This document shows positions 1 through 8,863 of a DNA stretch of 64,000 nt, piece after piece (position 1 is the first letter of the stretch; every line of letters begins with the position of its first letter). A model generated the notes under the pieces. That model was not told where the DNA came from, did no database searches, and worked only from the letters and a program-made list of their open reading frames with translations. The DNA comes from Succinivibrio dextrinosolvens DSM 3072. Lineage in GTDB: Bacteria > Pseudomonadota > Gammaproteobacteria > Enterobacterales > Succinivibrionaceae. The stretch lies in contig NZ_FUXX01000002.1 of NCBI RefSeq assembly GCF_900167015.1, positions 1 to 64,000 on the forward strand, written 5' to 3'. Both the position numbers and the translations under genes were made by a program.

Positions 1-133
1 CAGAAGCACCATAACCAGCTCTTTTTCTAAAGCCTGCAACTTTGAGTAAACTACAGAGACCAAGAACAGAAAAAAGAGAAGAAAATGTATCAGTAAAATT
101 GCTAGAAGAGGTATTTTTAGGTATCATATTCAT
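1..133 (-). CDS. Transposase, N-terminal fragment (runs off the window)
   Basis: An open frame on the minus strand starts at ATG 133 and continues without a stop to the left edge, giving 44 residues that begin MNMIPKNTSSSNF. The pattern (short Ile-Pro-x-Asn-Thr start, then a hydrophobic LFSVLGLCSLLKVAG segment, then basic FRKRAGYGAS) resembles the N-terminus of IS4-superfamily DDE transposases as I remember them. The catalytic domain would lie outside the window, so it cannot be seen whether the gene is intact. A TATAAT box at 175-180 on the minus strand could drive it. The call rests on recognition of a short N-terminus and is therefore tentative. Confidence 0.5.
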   Translation of the reverse strand, partial: MNMIPKNTSSSNFTDTFSSLFSVLGLCSLLKVAGFRKRAGYGAS

Positions 134-488
134 GGTGTGTTTTTTTATGTTAACTTTTTGTTTTAGCAGATAAAATTATAACATATTAAACACACCTTTT
201 CATCGGTATCTATCAGATATATAAGCTTTTTTTTGCTTATAATTACACCTCTTCCCAAAAATAAATCAATACAAGTTTTTAAAGAGCATCAAACCTAGAG
301 TGAATCTAGTTTTGTTTTAAATTTCCATGTGGGAAACTAGAGTAAATTAATGAATCAGTCTGGTGAAGATATACAAATGTTTAAGTATTAATTTGAGATA
401 ACTTTTATTTTTGACAAGAAAAGGGAAAATTTACATATAAATCAAATTAGAATAGAACTTGGTGGATTGAAAGAGTGAAGATTGGCTT
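134..488. other. AT-rich intergenic region with inverted repeat, probable insertion-element end
   Basis: No gene is seen. A perfect 9-base inverted repeat (ggtgtgttt at 134-142, aaacacacc at 188-196) brackets the promoter-like TATAAT (175-180, minus strand) of the transposase fragment, so it may be an operator or part of the element's end. A second weak pair (ctagttt 306-312, aaactag 334-340) and two copies of aaac(c)tagagt at 291 and 334 lie closer to the cotransporter gene. The exact boundary of the mobile element cannot be fixed because its other end is outside the window. Confidence 0.35.
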
Positions 489-2120
489 ATGTATTTTCTG
501 TTGAATCTGTTTAGTGCGATCGCCCTTCTGGCATTTGGCGTCTACATGACCAAGAAAACAGTGATAAGTTCATGTGGTGCATCAATCGGTAATGTCTTAA
601 GAAACGTGGTTGATTCAAAATTCAAGGCTGTTCTGATTGGTTTAGGAACAACCATGCTTGTTCAGAGCAGTACTGCTACTTCACTACTGGTATCATCATT
701 TCTGAAAAAGAATCTATTGTCACTTGGTATTGCTCTTGCCATTATGCTTGGCGCAGATCTGGGCACCGCAATTATGGCTCGTGTTCTGACCTGTGATTTG
801 TCTATTGTCTCCCCTATACTGCTAACTCTGGGTATATTCCTATATCTTGGCTTTGCTGACAGAGTGAAACTTCATCTGAGTGGCGGTATTATGCTCGGAT
901 TAGGATTAATCCTTCTTGCATTAAGGCTGATTGTTCAGACAACACAGACTGTAACCCATGCTGAACTGACTGCTGTTCTGCTTAAATCTCTGACAGATGA
1001 GATTACCTTTGCTCTTATCTTGGGCATGATTCTGGCTGTAATCTGCTTTTCAAGTCTTGCAGCTGTGCTTCTGACTTCTCTTTTATGTACAACAGGAGCA
1101 ATTGAGGTAAGCGGAGCTCTGGCTGTAGTTATTGGAGCAAATATAGGCTCCTGCATTCTTGAAATCATTGGTGCCTTAAAGCAGGGTATAAGTGCCAAAA
1201 GAGTTATGTACGGTAATACTCTGTTTAAGATTATTATCGGTGTTATTGCTCTTTGTCTTCTGACTCCAATAGAAAATGCCGAGAAGGAAACATCTTTCCC
1301 TTTATCTGAATTTGTAATCTGGTTCCATGTGGTATTCAATGCCGTAATATGTATTTTCATGCTCCCTTGCGTTGGACTAATGTCAAAGCTTCTCTATGCG
1401 CTAATACCTGAACGTAAGGTTGAATACGATCCAAATACACCGGAGCATCTTGATGTTGCCGCATATATTGACCCTAACCTGGCACTGGGAAACGCTGTAA
1501 GAGAAGTTCTGAGCCTGGGCGATTTTCTGCAGCAGATGTTCTCTAATCTTGGAAACAGTATTGCATATAAGCCTCAGGAAGGTGTCAGCAGCAATGATAT
1601 GAAGAACAGAATCAGAGATATTGCTGGAAAGATAAGTGAATATCTTGCCGGAGTCAATTTTGATTCGAAAAAACAGCGCAGACGTATGAACCGCTGTCTG
1701 ATTGCTTCTGCTGATGTTAGTGAATGTGCACATATCATAAACGGTATGATTAAACGTCTTAACAAGGCTAACAGCAACTATTCGGCTTCATTTATTCCAG
1801 AAATCAGAAATGAGCTTGGACGTATTTCCTCTGAATGTTCAAGTGCAGTAAATCTTGCTGTAAACGCGTTCTTCAGAAACGGAAAAGAAGAGAAGCAGAA
1901 TTACATTGAAAAGAAGAACCAGTGTTTAAAACTGATAACCAATTTCCATTCAAACTATATCGGTAATACTCATCTTAATGCGGAACAGGATATGCGTTTC
2001 TTTATGATTCTGCTGGAAATACTTGAGCAGTACAGACATATCTGTGTCATCTTTGATCCGCTGTTCCATAAAGGAGAGTTAAAGTCCCAAGAGATAGAGA
2101 TGAATCTGACTGAGGATTAG
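489..2120 (+). CDS. Na+/phosphate cotransporter family protein with PhoU-like C-terminus
   Basis: A 543-residue inner-membrane protein. The N-terminal 320 residues are strongly hydrophobic and carry the NaPi-II repeat signature QSSTATS at residues 59-65. A second half-repeat holds GANIGS near residue 220. The C-terminal 200 residues are hydrophilic and helical, as in the PhoU-like domain fused to bacterial NptA/YjbB proteins. The family exports or imports inorganic phosphate with sodium; direction is not predictable here. The start is ATG 489, behind only a weak purine-rich stretch. The tct transporter starts 42 bases after its stop, so the two may be co-transcribed. Confidence 0.85.
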   Translation: MYFLLNLFSAIALLAFGVYMTKKTVISSCGASIGNVLRNVVDSKFKAVLIGLGTTMLVQSSTATSLLVSSFLKKNLLSLGIALAIMLGADLGTAIMARVLTCDLSIVSPILLTLGIFLYLGFADRVKLHLSGGIMLGLGLILLALRLIVQTTQTVTHAELTAVLLKSLTDEITFALILGMILAVICFSSLAAVLLTSLLCTTGAIEVSGALAVVIGANIGSCILEIIGALKQGISAKRVMYGNTLFKIIIGVIALCLLTPIENAEKETSFPLSEFVIWFHVVFNAVICIFMLPCVGLMSKLLYALIPERKVEYDPNTPEHLDVAAYIDPNLALGNAVREVLSLGDFLQQMFSNLGNSIAYKPQEGVSSNDMKNRIRDIAGKISEYLAGVNFDSKKQRRRMNRCLIASADVSECAHIINGMIKRLNKANSNYSASFIPEIRNELGRISSECSSAVNLAVNAFFRNGKEEKQNYIEKKNQCLKLITNFHSNYIGNTHLNAEQDMRFFMILLEILEQYRHICVIFDPLFHKGELKSQEIEMNLTED

Positions 2121-2162
2121 ACAAAGAATTATCCAACTTTAAACAAACATAAGGGGTATTTT

Positions 2163-3116
2163 ATGAAAAAACTAACAAAGCTTCTGTGTGCGGCTACTCT
2201 GATAGGAGCTGCTCTGAACGCATCAGCTTGGGAACCAAGCGGTGATGTAAAGGTAATTGTTGCCTATAAAGCAGGTTCTGGTACTGATACAGGTGCTCGT
2301 GTATTAGCTTCAATGGCTGAGAAATATATCGGTAAGACACTGATTATCAACAACATGCCAGGTGCTGACGGTAAGATTGGCTGGACCGCTCTTGTACAGG
2401 CAAAGGGTGATGGTCAGACAATCGGCTTTATTAACCTGCCAACATTTACAACTCTGGCAACTCTTCCTAATGCTCCTTTCAAGACTTCAGATGTTATCCC
2501 TGTATGTAACCATCTGACTGAAACCGGTGTTGTTGCTGTTAAGGCAGACAGCCCTTATAAGACATTAAAGGATTTAGTAGACGCAGCTAAGAAGAATCCT
2601 AACATCAGAGCATCAACCAATGGTGTAAAGGCATCTAACCACACTGCCGCTCAGCTTCTGGCTGCAAGCGCAGACTTCAAGTACAAGGCAATTCCTTATG
2701 GTGGTACTGCTGATCAGTTACTAGCTCTTAGACAGAATGAAGTTGATTTCACCTGTGCCAAGGTTGCTGACGTAGCCCAGCTAATCAAGGGTGACACCCC
2801 AGAATTACGTGTTCTAGGTGTATTCTCTGAGAACAGATTAGAGGCTCTTCCTAATGTTCCTACACTTGGTGAGTGCGGTTACTATAACAAGTGGTACGGC
2901 TCTGCACGTGGAATCGTTGTACCTAAGGGCACTCCAAAGGAAGTAGTTGATTTCTATGTTGACGCATTCAAGAAGACCGCAGAGGACCCTGCTGTGATTG
3001 AAGCTCACAAGAAGGCAGGACTTGAACTTGACTTCATGGATGACAAGGCATTTGGAAATCTGATTTCTGAACAGGAAACCTTCTGTAAAGATGTCGTAAC
3101 CAACCTTTACAAGTAA
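2163..3116 (+). CDS. tctC: Tripartite tricarboxylate transporter substrate-binding protein (TctC/Bug family)
   Basis: A 317-residue periplasmic binding protein with a clear signal peptide (MKKLTKLLCAATLIGAALNA, cleavage after the ASA at about residue 22). The mature protein starts with the Bug-family beta strand VKVIVAYKAGSGTD and has the family's NMPGADGKIG loop near residue 62. Bug proteins bind carboxylates such as citrate, tricarballylate or aromatic acids; the ligand cannot be read from sequence. The SD AGGGG lies just before ATG 2163. It is the first gene of tctC-tctB-tctA and is followed by a hairpin (3133-3155), which would favour excess binding protein over membrane subunits. Confidence 0.92.
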   Translation: MKKLTKLLCAATLIGAALNASAWEPSGDVKVIVAYKAGSGTDTGARVLASMAEKYIGKTLIINNMPGADGKIGWTALVQAKGDGQTIGFINLPTFTTLATLPNAPFKTSDVIPVCNHLTETGVVAVKADSPYKTLKDLVDAAKKNPNIRASTNGVKASNHTAAQLLAASADFKYKAIPYGGTADQLLALRQNEVDFTCAKVADVAQLIKGDTPELRVLGVFSENRLEALPNVPTLGECGYYNKWYGSARGIVVPKGTPKEVVDFYVDAFKKTAEDPAVIEAHKKAGLELDFMDDKAFGNLISEQETFCKDVVTNLYK

Positions 3117-3132
3117 ACAGATACAAACAAAT

Positions 3133-3155
3133 AATGCCGGATTCTATCCGGCATT
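3133..3155 (+). terminator. Intra-operon hairpin between tctC and tctB
   Basis: A perfect 9-base stem (aatgccgga 3133-3141, tccggcatt 3147-3155) with a 5-base loop sits 17 bases after the tctC stop. It has only a short T-rich tail (ttaac), so it is better read as a partial terminator or a 3'-end stabiliser of tctC mRNA than as a strong stop. Confidence 0.6.
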
Positions 3156-3173
3156 TAACTTAGGAAATATATT

Positions 3174-3620
3174 GTGAAAAAATCTGATGTAGGCGTTGTA
3201 GTTTTTGTTTACGCTATCTGCCTGTTTTTTTATATATTCTTGCAGGAGCTACCTCCTGAGGCTCAGACTTATCCACTATGTCTGATAAGTGGACTGTTTA
3301 TTTTAAATACTCTGTTTTTAGTTCTGAATCTTATCAAGCTTAAGAAGACTGGAATGGAAAATGACCTGCATTCTGTATTTGAAGGATTTCTGAAAAGTCA
3401 GTTCTTTACAGTATTAGCTGCATGTGTGATTTATATTTTAGGTGTTTACTACATCGGTTTTTACATCACAAGCATTGCTTACCTGATTCTGATCATGTCA
3501 TTCCTGAAAGTTCCTCTGAAAAATTCAGTACTGACTGTTTTTGTATTGGGTCTGGTGATTTACTTTGTTTTCACCATGTTCCTGAAGGTTCCTCTTCCTG
3601 TGGGGATAGTTTTTGAGTAA
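3174..3620 (+). CDS. tctB: Tripartite tricarboxylate transporter small membrane subunit TctB
   Basis: A 148-residue protein with about four membrane segments (around residues 5-22, 33-54, 73-93 and 94-135), the size and topology of TctB. It starts with GTG 3174 behind taggaaatat. It lies 57 bases after tctC and 6 bases before tctA, the standard gene set of this transporter class. The pair TctB/TctA forms the sodium- or proton-driven membrane part that accepts substrate from TctC. Sequence conservation in TctB is low, so context carries much of the call. Confidence 0.85.
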   Translation: MKKSDVGVVVFVYAICLFFYIFLQELPPEAQTYPLCLISGLFILNTLFLVLNLIKLKKTGMENDLHSVFEGFLKSQFFTVLAACVIYILGVYYIGFYITSIAYLILIMSFLKVPLKNSVLTVFVLGLVIYFVFTMFLKVPLPVGIVFE

Positions 3621-3626
3621 AAGAAT

Positions 3627-5123
3627 ATGGATACATTAGCTCTCATGGGAGAAGGCTTTATCCTAGCTCTTTCTCCTCTAAACATACTGCTGATGGTTCT
3701 GGCAACAGCCATCGGTGTTTCAATAGGATGTCTGCCTGGTCTTTCTGCAGCTATGGGTGTTGCCCTGCTGTTACCTGTAACCTTCGGTATGTCACCATCT
3801 ACAGGTCTGATTGTTCTTGGAAGTATATACTGCGGTGCTATTTTTGGCGGTTCCATTTCGGCAATTCTGATTCATACACCAGGAACCCCAGCTTCAGCTG
3901 CAACCGCAATTGAAGGTTATCAGCTGACAATCAGAGGTAAGGCTGCAAAAGCTTTGACCGTAGCCTGCTTTGCTTCATTCTGCGGTGGACTTCTAAGCTG
4001 TATTTCTCTTTATTTCTTCTCACCTCTGCTGGCTACACTTGCGTTGCAGTTCAAGAGTCCTGAATACTTCTGGCTGTCTCTGTTCGGTCTGACTATCATT
4101 GCCGGTGTTGCTTCAAAATCAATGATCAAAGGTCTGATGTCAGGTGTGATTGGTCTTTTAATTTCTACCATCGGTATGGATCCAATGGAAGGTGTTGAAA
4201 GATTCATGTTCGGTATGAGTACCCTATACAACGGAATTGATACTACCTGTGCTCTTATTGGTCTGTTCTCAATGTCCCAGATTCTGATCCTTGCAGAGAA
4301 GAGAATTAAGGAAAGAGCAGAATCTGCAAAGCTCAATGACAGATTAGGTCTTTCATTTGCAGAGATTAAACGTCTGAGTCCAACCATTGTCCGTTCATGG
4401 CTGATTGGAAATATCATCGGTATTCTTCCTGGTGCCGGAGCTTCAATTGCAAGCTTCATGGGATATAACGAAGCAAGAAACTTCTCAAAGCACAAGGAAG
4501 AGTTTGGAAATGGTTCTATAGACGGTGTTGCTGGTTCTGAGGCTGCCAATAATGCTGTTACCGGCGGTTCTCTGATTCCTACTCTGACTTTAGGTATTCC
4601 TGGTGAGTCTGTGACTGCTGTTTTAATGGGCGGACTGATTATTCACGGACTGCAGCCTGGCCCAGAGCTGTTTACAACATATGCAAACATGACCTATACC
4701 TTCTTTGCTGGATTCGTAATTATTCAGTTCATGATGCTGGCTATTGGTCTTTTAGGCTGTAAAGGCTTTGCACAGATTGCAAAACTGTCAGATGCAATTC
4801 TGATCCCTTCAATCTTTGTGCTGTGCGTAGTTGGTTCTTATGCCATCCACAACAATCTGGTTGAGGTTTGCATCATGTTCCTGTTCGGTATTCTTGGATA
4901 TCTTGCAAGAAAGTTCGACTTAAACCCTGCTGCAATTGTATTAGGTCTGATTCTTGGCCCTATTGGTGAACGCGGTCTTCGCAGATCACTGATGCTTAAT
5001 GATGGTGATCCATCAATTCTGTTCTCAACTCCATTATGCTGGATACTGATTATTTTATGTGTACTTGGTGTAATGTCTCCTATTGTTATGTCAAAGCTGG
5101 AGAAAAAAGTTCAGAATCAGTAA
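3627..5123 (+). CDS. tctA: Tripartite tricarboxylate transporter large permease TctA
   Basis: A 498-residue permease with about twelve membrane segments. It shows both TctA repeat signatures: GCLPGLSAAMG near residue 33 and GILPGAGASIASF near residue 268, each in a re-entrant loop of the family. Length matches TctA (about 500). It follows tctB by 6 bases. Together with TctC and TctB it imports a di- or tricarboxylate, which would suit an organism whose metabolism centres on C4 acids, though the substrate is not known. No clear terminator follows; the next transcription signal is the tRNA promoter. Confidence 0.93.
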   Translation: MDTLALMGEGFILALSPLNILLMVLATAIGVSIGCLPGLSAAMGVALLLPVTFGMSPSTGLIVLGSIYCGAIFGGSISAILIHTPGTPASAATAIEGYQLTIRGKAAKALTVACFASFCGGLLSCISLYFFSPLLATLALQFKSPEYFWLSLFGLTIIAGVASKSMIKGLMSGVIGLLISTIGMDPMEGVERFMFGMSTLYNGIDTTCALIGLFSMSQILILAEKRIKERAESAKLNDRLGLSFAEIKRLSPTIVRSWLIGNIIGILPGAGASIASFMGYNEARNFSKHKEEFGNGSIDGVAGSEAANNAVTGGSLIPTLTLGIPGESVTAVLMGGLIIHGLQPGPELFTTYANMTYTFFAGFVIIQFMMLAIGLLGCKGFAQIAKLSDAILIPSIFVLCVVGSYAIHNNLVEVCIMFLFGILGYLARKFDLNPAAIVLGLILGPIGERGLRRSLMLNDGDPSILFSTPLCWILIILCVLGVMSPIVMSKLEKKVQNQ

Positions 5124-5189
5124 AAAAATGTTTAAATACAGATATTTGTTTAATTGACTAAACATATTAAAATTAATTTAATTTAGGTG

Positions 5190-5218
5190 TTGTCAATATA
5201 TTCAAATATCTGTATAAT
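5190..5218 (+). promoter_or_regulatory. Sigma-70-type promoter of tRNA-Thr
   Basis: The -35 box TTGTCA (5190-5195) and the consensus -10 TATAAT (5213-5218) are 17 bases apart. The following discriminator is C-rich (ctctcccc), as in stable-RNA promoters under stringent control. The predicted start is near 5225, ten bases before the mature tRNA. Confidence 0.75.
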
Positions 5219-5234
5219 CTCTCCCCGTAGTGAT

Positions 5235-5310
5235 GCTGGCATAGCTCAGTTGGTAGAGCACCTGTTTTGTAAACAGGGGGTCGTGGGTTCGAGACCTACT
5301 GCCAGCACCA
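5235..5310 (+). tRNA. tRNA-Thr (anticodon TGT)
   Basis: The 76-base cloverleaf has a 7-base acceptor stem (gctggca 5235-5241 with tgccagc 5300-5306), the D-loop motif agctcagttggtagagc, a TTCGAGA T-loop and an encoded CCA end (5308-5310). The anticodon stem is cctgt/acagg (5261-5265, 5273-5277) and the loop tttgtaa places the anticodon TGT at 5268-5270, reading ACA (Thr). It is a single tRNA transcribed from its own promoter, with no obvious terminator after it. Confidence 0.95.
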
Positions 5311-5437
5311 TTCAAATCCTCTCTTATTTCAATCTCCCTTTTAGATAATCATTTTCATATCTAGGTTAACTGTTTTTGTTATAATCCAAGAAATTCATTT
5401 AACTACAAGTTGATAGTTAACGTTACATTTGGATTAT

Positions 5438-5467
5438 TACTATTAATAAAATATTTTATTAATAGTA
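5438..5467. repeat. Perfect 30-base AT palindrome upstream of mutM
   Basis: Bases 5438-5467 are identical to their own reverse complement (each arm reads tactattaataaaat). The palindrome is 47 bases before the mutM start, in the tRNA-mutM gap. It could be a dimeric regulator's operator, a cruciform-forming site or part of a transcription end; no U-run follows, so it is not a classical terminator. Confidence 0.7.
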
Positions 5468-5514
5468 TTTAATTCTACCTGTTTGGTCGAATATCCCTGA
5501 GTTGGTACTGCCCT

Positions 5515-6333
5515 ATGCCTGAACTGCCAGAAGTTGAAGTTACAAAACGCGGTATTGAAAAGCCTCTTTTAAACGCCATCATTTCCAGTATTTATTTTGA
5601 TGATAAATCTTTAAGAAAACCTTTTTCTCCTGATTTAAAAAAGCTGGAAAAGGCAAGAGTTCTAAAAATAGAAAGAAGAGCCAAATATATTTTAATTACA
5701 ACCACTAATGGCTATCTGTTACTGCATCTTGGTATGACAGGTCATCTCAGAGTCCTTGACCAGAAAACTCCAATGGATACACATGACCATTTTGAAATAA
5801 GTCTTCAGTCTGGTGTATCAATACGCTACAACGATATCAGGCGCTTCGGTCTGGTTCTGTACTTTGACAAAACACAGGATCCTTATCAGTGTGAACCTTT
5901 AAAGTCTTTAGGTCCTGAGCCTTTTTCAGAGGAATTTACATCTGAATATCTGTATTCACGTCTTCACAGACTTAAAAAGAGCATCAAGCAAGCGCTGATG
6001 GACAATTCTATTGTTGTTGGTGTCGGTAATATCTATGCATCTGAAGTACTGTTTCTGACTAAAATCAGTCCTCTTACTCCATCTAACAAGATAACCCAGA
6101 AGCAGTGTGATTCACTGGTTGAACAGATTCCATTACTTTTAAAAGAATCAATTAAGAAAGGCGGTACAACTATCAGAGATTTCTCTGGAGCCGACGGTAA
6201 GCTTGGGTATTTTGTACAGAACCTGTATGTTTATGGTCATGAGGGTGAACCATGCAGAATCTGCGGTACCAAGATTGTAAGTACAGTGCAGGGACAGCGT
6301 TCAACTTTCTACTGCCCGCACTGCCAGAAATAG
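5515..6333 (+). CDS. mutM: Formamidopyrimidine-DNA glycosylase (MutM/Fpg)
   Basis: A 272-residue base-excision repair enzyme that removes 8-oxoguanine and cleaves the abasic site. It begins MPELPEVEV, giving the catalytic Pro2 and Glu3 after Met removal, which also fixes the start at 5515. It has the family's H2TH segment around residues 155-180 and ends in a four-cysteine zinc finger (CRICG...FYCPHCQ). Length matches E. coli MutM (269). It is convergent with coaD, three bases apart. The SD is weak. Confidence 0.97.
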   Translation: MPELPEVEVTKRGIEKPLLNAIISSIYFDDKSLRKPFSPDLKKLEKARVLKIERRAKYILITTTNGYLLLHLGMTGHLRVLDQKTPMDTHDHFEISLQSGVSIRYNDIRRFGLVLYFDKTQDPYQCEPLKSLGPEPFSEEFTSEYLYSRLHRLKKSIKQALMDNSIVVGVGNIYASEVLFLTKISPLTPSNKITQKQCDSLVEQIPLLLKESIKKGGTTIRDFSGADGKLGYFVQNLYVYGHEGEPCRICGTKIVSTVQGQRSTFYCPHCQK

Positions 6334-6344
6334 AATCTATTTCT
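6326..6344. terminator. Short hairpin shared by mutM and coaD 3' ends
   Basis: An 8-base perfect stem (agaaatag 6326-6333, ctatttct 6337-6344) has a 3-base loop. The stop codons of both convergent genes lie in its two arms. The stem is AT-rich and lacks a U-run, so at best it is a weak bidirectional end signal. Confidence 0.35.
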
Positions 6345-6816
6345 TCTGAGAAGAAATCAGAGTGAAGACAGGCTCTGGTACAAGCTTGCTTATATCTCCG
6401 CCATGGATGAAGATTTCTCTTACCAGAGTTGATGAAATGAATGAGAATTCCGATGCTGTCTGAAGGAATACAATTTCAAGCTCTGGTATATAGGCTCTGT
6501 ACATGCCAGTAAGCTGGGCTTCATAATCGTAGTCAGTTGCATTTCTAAGTCCGCGTACCAGAACATTGCACTGCTTTTCTTTCAGATAATCAATAAGTAA
6601 ACCTTTAAATCCTTCAACTTCAACATTCTTCATATCTGATAAGGCCTCCTTGGCAGAACAGATCCTTTCTTCAAGGGTTAGGAAGGTATGCTTTGAAGGA
6701 CTCTTGGCTACGGCAACAATTACCTTATCAAATAAAGAAGATGCGCGTTTTATGATATCAAGATGTCCCTTGGTTAAAGGATCAAAAGTTCCAGGAAATA
6801 CAGCCAAATTACTCAT
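6337..6816 (-). CDS. coaD: Phosphopantetheine adenylyltransferase
   Basis: A 159-residue cytoplasmic enzyme that transfers AMP to 4'-phosphopantetheine, the penultimate step of CoA synthesis. It has the nucleotidyltransferase signature PGTFDPLTKGH (residues 8-18, with Thr10 and His18 as ATP-binding residues) and the ISSTLVRE motif near residue 127. Length equals E. coli CoaD (159). In enterobacteria coaD sits between waaA and mutM; here it is still next to mutM and within 3 kb of waaA, but convergent with mutM. Confidence 0.97.
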   Translation of the reverse strand: MSNLAVFPGTFDPLTKGHLDIIKRASSLFDKVIVAVAKSPSKHTFLTLEERICSAKEALSDMKNVEVEGFKGLLIDYLKEKQCNVLVRGLRNATDYDYEAQLTGMYRAYIPELEIVFLQTASEFSFISSTLVREIFIHGGDISKLVPEPVFTLISSQKK

Positions 6817-6881
6817 AGCTTAATCTCTCATTGTGATTAAATGGCGTTCTGCCCTATTAATATTATGTTAAATTCTATTCT

Positions 6882-7937
6882 CTAGTTCAGCGAATAGTCA
6901 CTGCAGATTCTGTCAAATGACTCAATCACCTTATGGATATCAATGGATTTCATTGCATCCTTGTTTTTAACCCTGTATCTCCAGCCTGCTACTTTATCTC
7001 CAAGTTCAGCTGCAGCCATCTGTTCATATACACTGACTTCATACTTCCTAAAGTTCCATGCTCCAACTCTGTCTGGATTGTGAATTGCAAACAGACCGAT
7101 AACTGGAATATTAAGCGATGACGCTAGATGCATGCTTGCACTGTCTGGTGATATTACAACTGAGGCCAAAGATATTACTGCGGCAAGAATTCTCAGAGAG
7201 GTTTTTCCACATAGGTTGGTACAGTTGTCCTTAAGCTTATCTGCAATACTGTTGCAAAGCTCTGTTTCAAGACTGCCCTTGCCTCCTACTATCACCACAT
7301 GGAACCCTTTTTCTAAGGCATACTGCCCTATCTTAGTGTAGCCATCAGCTGTCCAGTTCTTTTCAGCCTTGGCGGATGCTGGGGCTATGACCAGAATTTT
7401 CTTATCCTGAGGAATAAGAGCTTTAGCGGTAGTGATTTCATCCTCTGTCAGATGATAGTTCCATTTAGGCTGTATACCTTCAAAACCGGAAGATCTTGCA
7501 AATGAGATAAAGCCTGAAAGAACATGAGGAGATTCTGGCTTATCTATTCTGCGGTTGATGAAAATACTCTGTCCCTCTCGGCTTCTTTCTGAGTCATATC
7601 CGAATCTGTTGATGGCTTTAACAGCTGTAGACAGCAGTGAGGCCTTTATTGAAGTCTGCATGTTAAGCAGCGCATCGTACCTTTCGTTCTTCATTTCTTT
7701 TCTTAGAGCCATGACAGACTTTAAGAGCCCCTGTTTCTTGATTTCAACAGGAGCCAGTGGAACGATAGGTTCTCCGTCACTTACGAAAAGAGATGAAAAT
7801 CTTGAGTCGATAATCCATTTAAGTTTAACTTCTGGATAGTCTTCATGAATGGCATTGACGATGCCAAACGCATTAATGCAGTCACCTAAGGCTGTAAGTC
7901 TTAGAATACATACTGAATTGTTATCTGAATGTGTCAC
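6882..7937 (-). CDS. Glycosyltransferase family 9, LPS heptosyltransferase
   Basis: A 351-residue GT9 enzyme. It has the N-terminal ILRLTALGDCINAF motif of heptosyltransferases and the C-terminal donor site with SPDSASMHLASSLNIPVIGLF near residue 265. It transfers L-glycero-D-manno-heptose to the LPS inner core at the inner membrane. It looks closer to WaaC-type (HepI) than the WaaF in this block, but the exact acceptor is inferred. The start is GTG 7937 with a good SD (GAGGAA). It is divergent from the Kdo kinase gene, consistent with a monophosphorylated-Kdo core. Confidence 0.8.
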   Translation of the reverse strand: MTHSDNNSVCILRLTALGDCINAFGIVNAIHEDYPEVKLKWIIDSRFSSLFVSDGEPIVPLAPVEIKKQGLLKSVMALRKEMKNERYDALLNMQTSIKASLLSTAVKAINRFGYDSERSREGQSIFINRRIDKPESPHVLSGFISFARSSGFEGIQPKWNYHLTEDEITTAKALIPQDKKILVIAPASAKAEKNWTADGYTKIGQYALEKGFHVVIVGGKGSLETELCNSIADKLKDNCTNLCGKTSLRILAAVISLASVVISPDSASMHLASSLNIPVIGLFAIHNPDRVGAWNFRKYEVSVYEQMAAAELGDKVAGWRYRVKNKDAMKSIDIHKVIESFDRICSDYSLN

Positions 7938-8074
7938 GCTGTTCCTCGCTTTTGCCTCATTGTATCATCATTTTCTCCAAGGCATATATCGAGAAACCAC
8001 AACGAAAGTTGTATTCTTGCAAAGAAAATAGTATTTTGAGATTCATACTACAGTGATTTCTGGAACAAAAGTCG

Positions 8075-8809
8075 ATGGAAAATATAAGAGTCATAAATTT
8101 TGGAAAGACAAGGTTCTTTATCAATGAAAGTCTACCTTTTGATCAGGACTTCTCTTTTTATGAGAGCTTTTTTGATCGTGACTCAATAGAACGTTCTGAA
8201 GGGGTAACTTCAAGAGGCGGACGCGGTCAGACTCTTTTATTTAAGAAAGACGGCAGAGATCTGGTATTAAGACATTACAAAAGAGGCGGTCTGTTCGGAA
8301 AGCTTGTCTCTGATTGCTTCTTTTTCTTTGAGCCTCATTCTCATCGTGCCTATGATGAATTTACTCTTTTAAACAGTATGCTCGAGATGAGTCTTCCTGT
8401 TCCAAAACCTGTAATTGCAAGAGAGATAAAAAGCGGGTTTGGTATTATTCAGGATATAGTAATTGAAAGACTGAACGGGTATACCGATTTATCCTATGTA
8501 ATAGCCCAGAGACATTTAAGCTCTGAGGAGTTCATTTCGATAGGACAGACCATAAGAAGATTTTTTGACAATAATATTAAGCATACTGACCTGAATATAC
8601 GCAATATTCTTTTAGGTCAGGACGGAAGCGTCTGTGTCATAGATTTTGATAAGTGCTTCCTTGTAGAGCTGACATCTTCCGATAAGGAAGAAATGATAAA
8701 TCGTCTTCTGCGTTCCTTTAGAAAAGAATTAGCAAGAAATTCAGAAAAAAAAGTGAATTTTAATGAGAGCGACTTTGAACTTTTAAAAAGAGAAGCTCTA
8801 AAAAATTAA
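8075..8809 (+). CDS. kdkA: 3-deoxy-D-manno-octulosonic acid (Kdo) kinase
   Basis: A 244-residue kinase-fold protein with the catalytic loop HTDLNIRN (Asp172) and the metal motif IDFDK (residues 189-193), typical of KdkA/WaaP-like LPS kinases. Known KdkA enzymes (Haemophilus, Vibrio) phosphorylate the single Kdo on lipid A at the cytoplasmic face and occur with monofunctional WaaA. Its neighbours here are heptosyltransferase and waaA genes, which supports this role. The SD before ATG 8075 is weak. Confidence 0.85.
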   Translation: MENIRVINFGKTRFFINESLPFDQDFSFYESFFDRDSIERSEGVTSRGGRGQTLLFKKDGRDLVLRHYKRGGLFGKLVSDCFFFFEPHSHRAYDEFTLLNSMLEMSLPVPKPVIAREIKSGFGIIQDIVIERLNGYTDLSYVIAQRHLSSEEFISIGQTIRRFFDNNIKHTDLNIRNILLGQDGSVCVIDFDKCFLVELTSSDKEEMINRLLRSFRKELARNSEKKVNFNESDFELLKREALKN

Positions 8810-8863
8810 ACTTGTACAGTAATATGGTGTTGTATATTCTTTTTTCCGAATATGGGGCACTAT

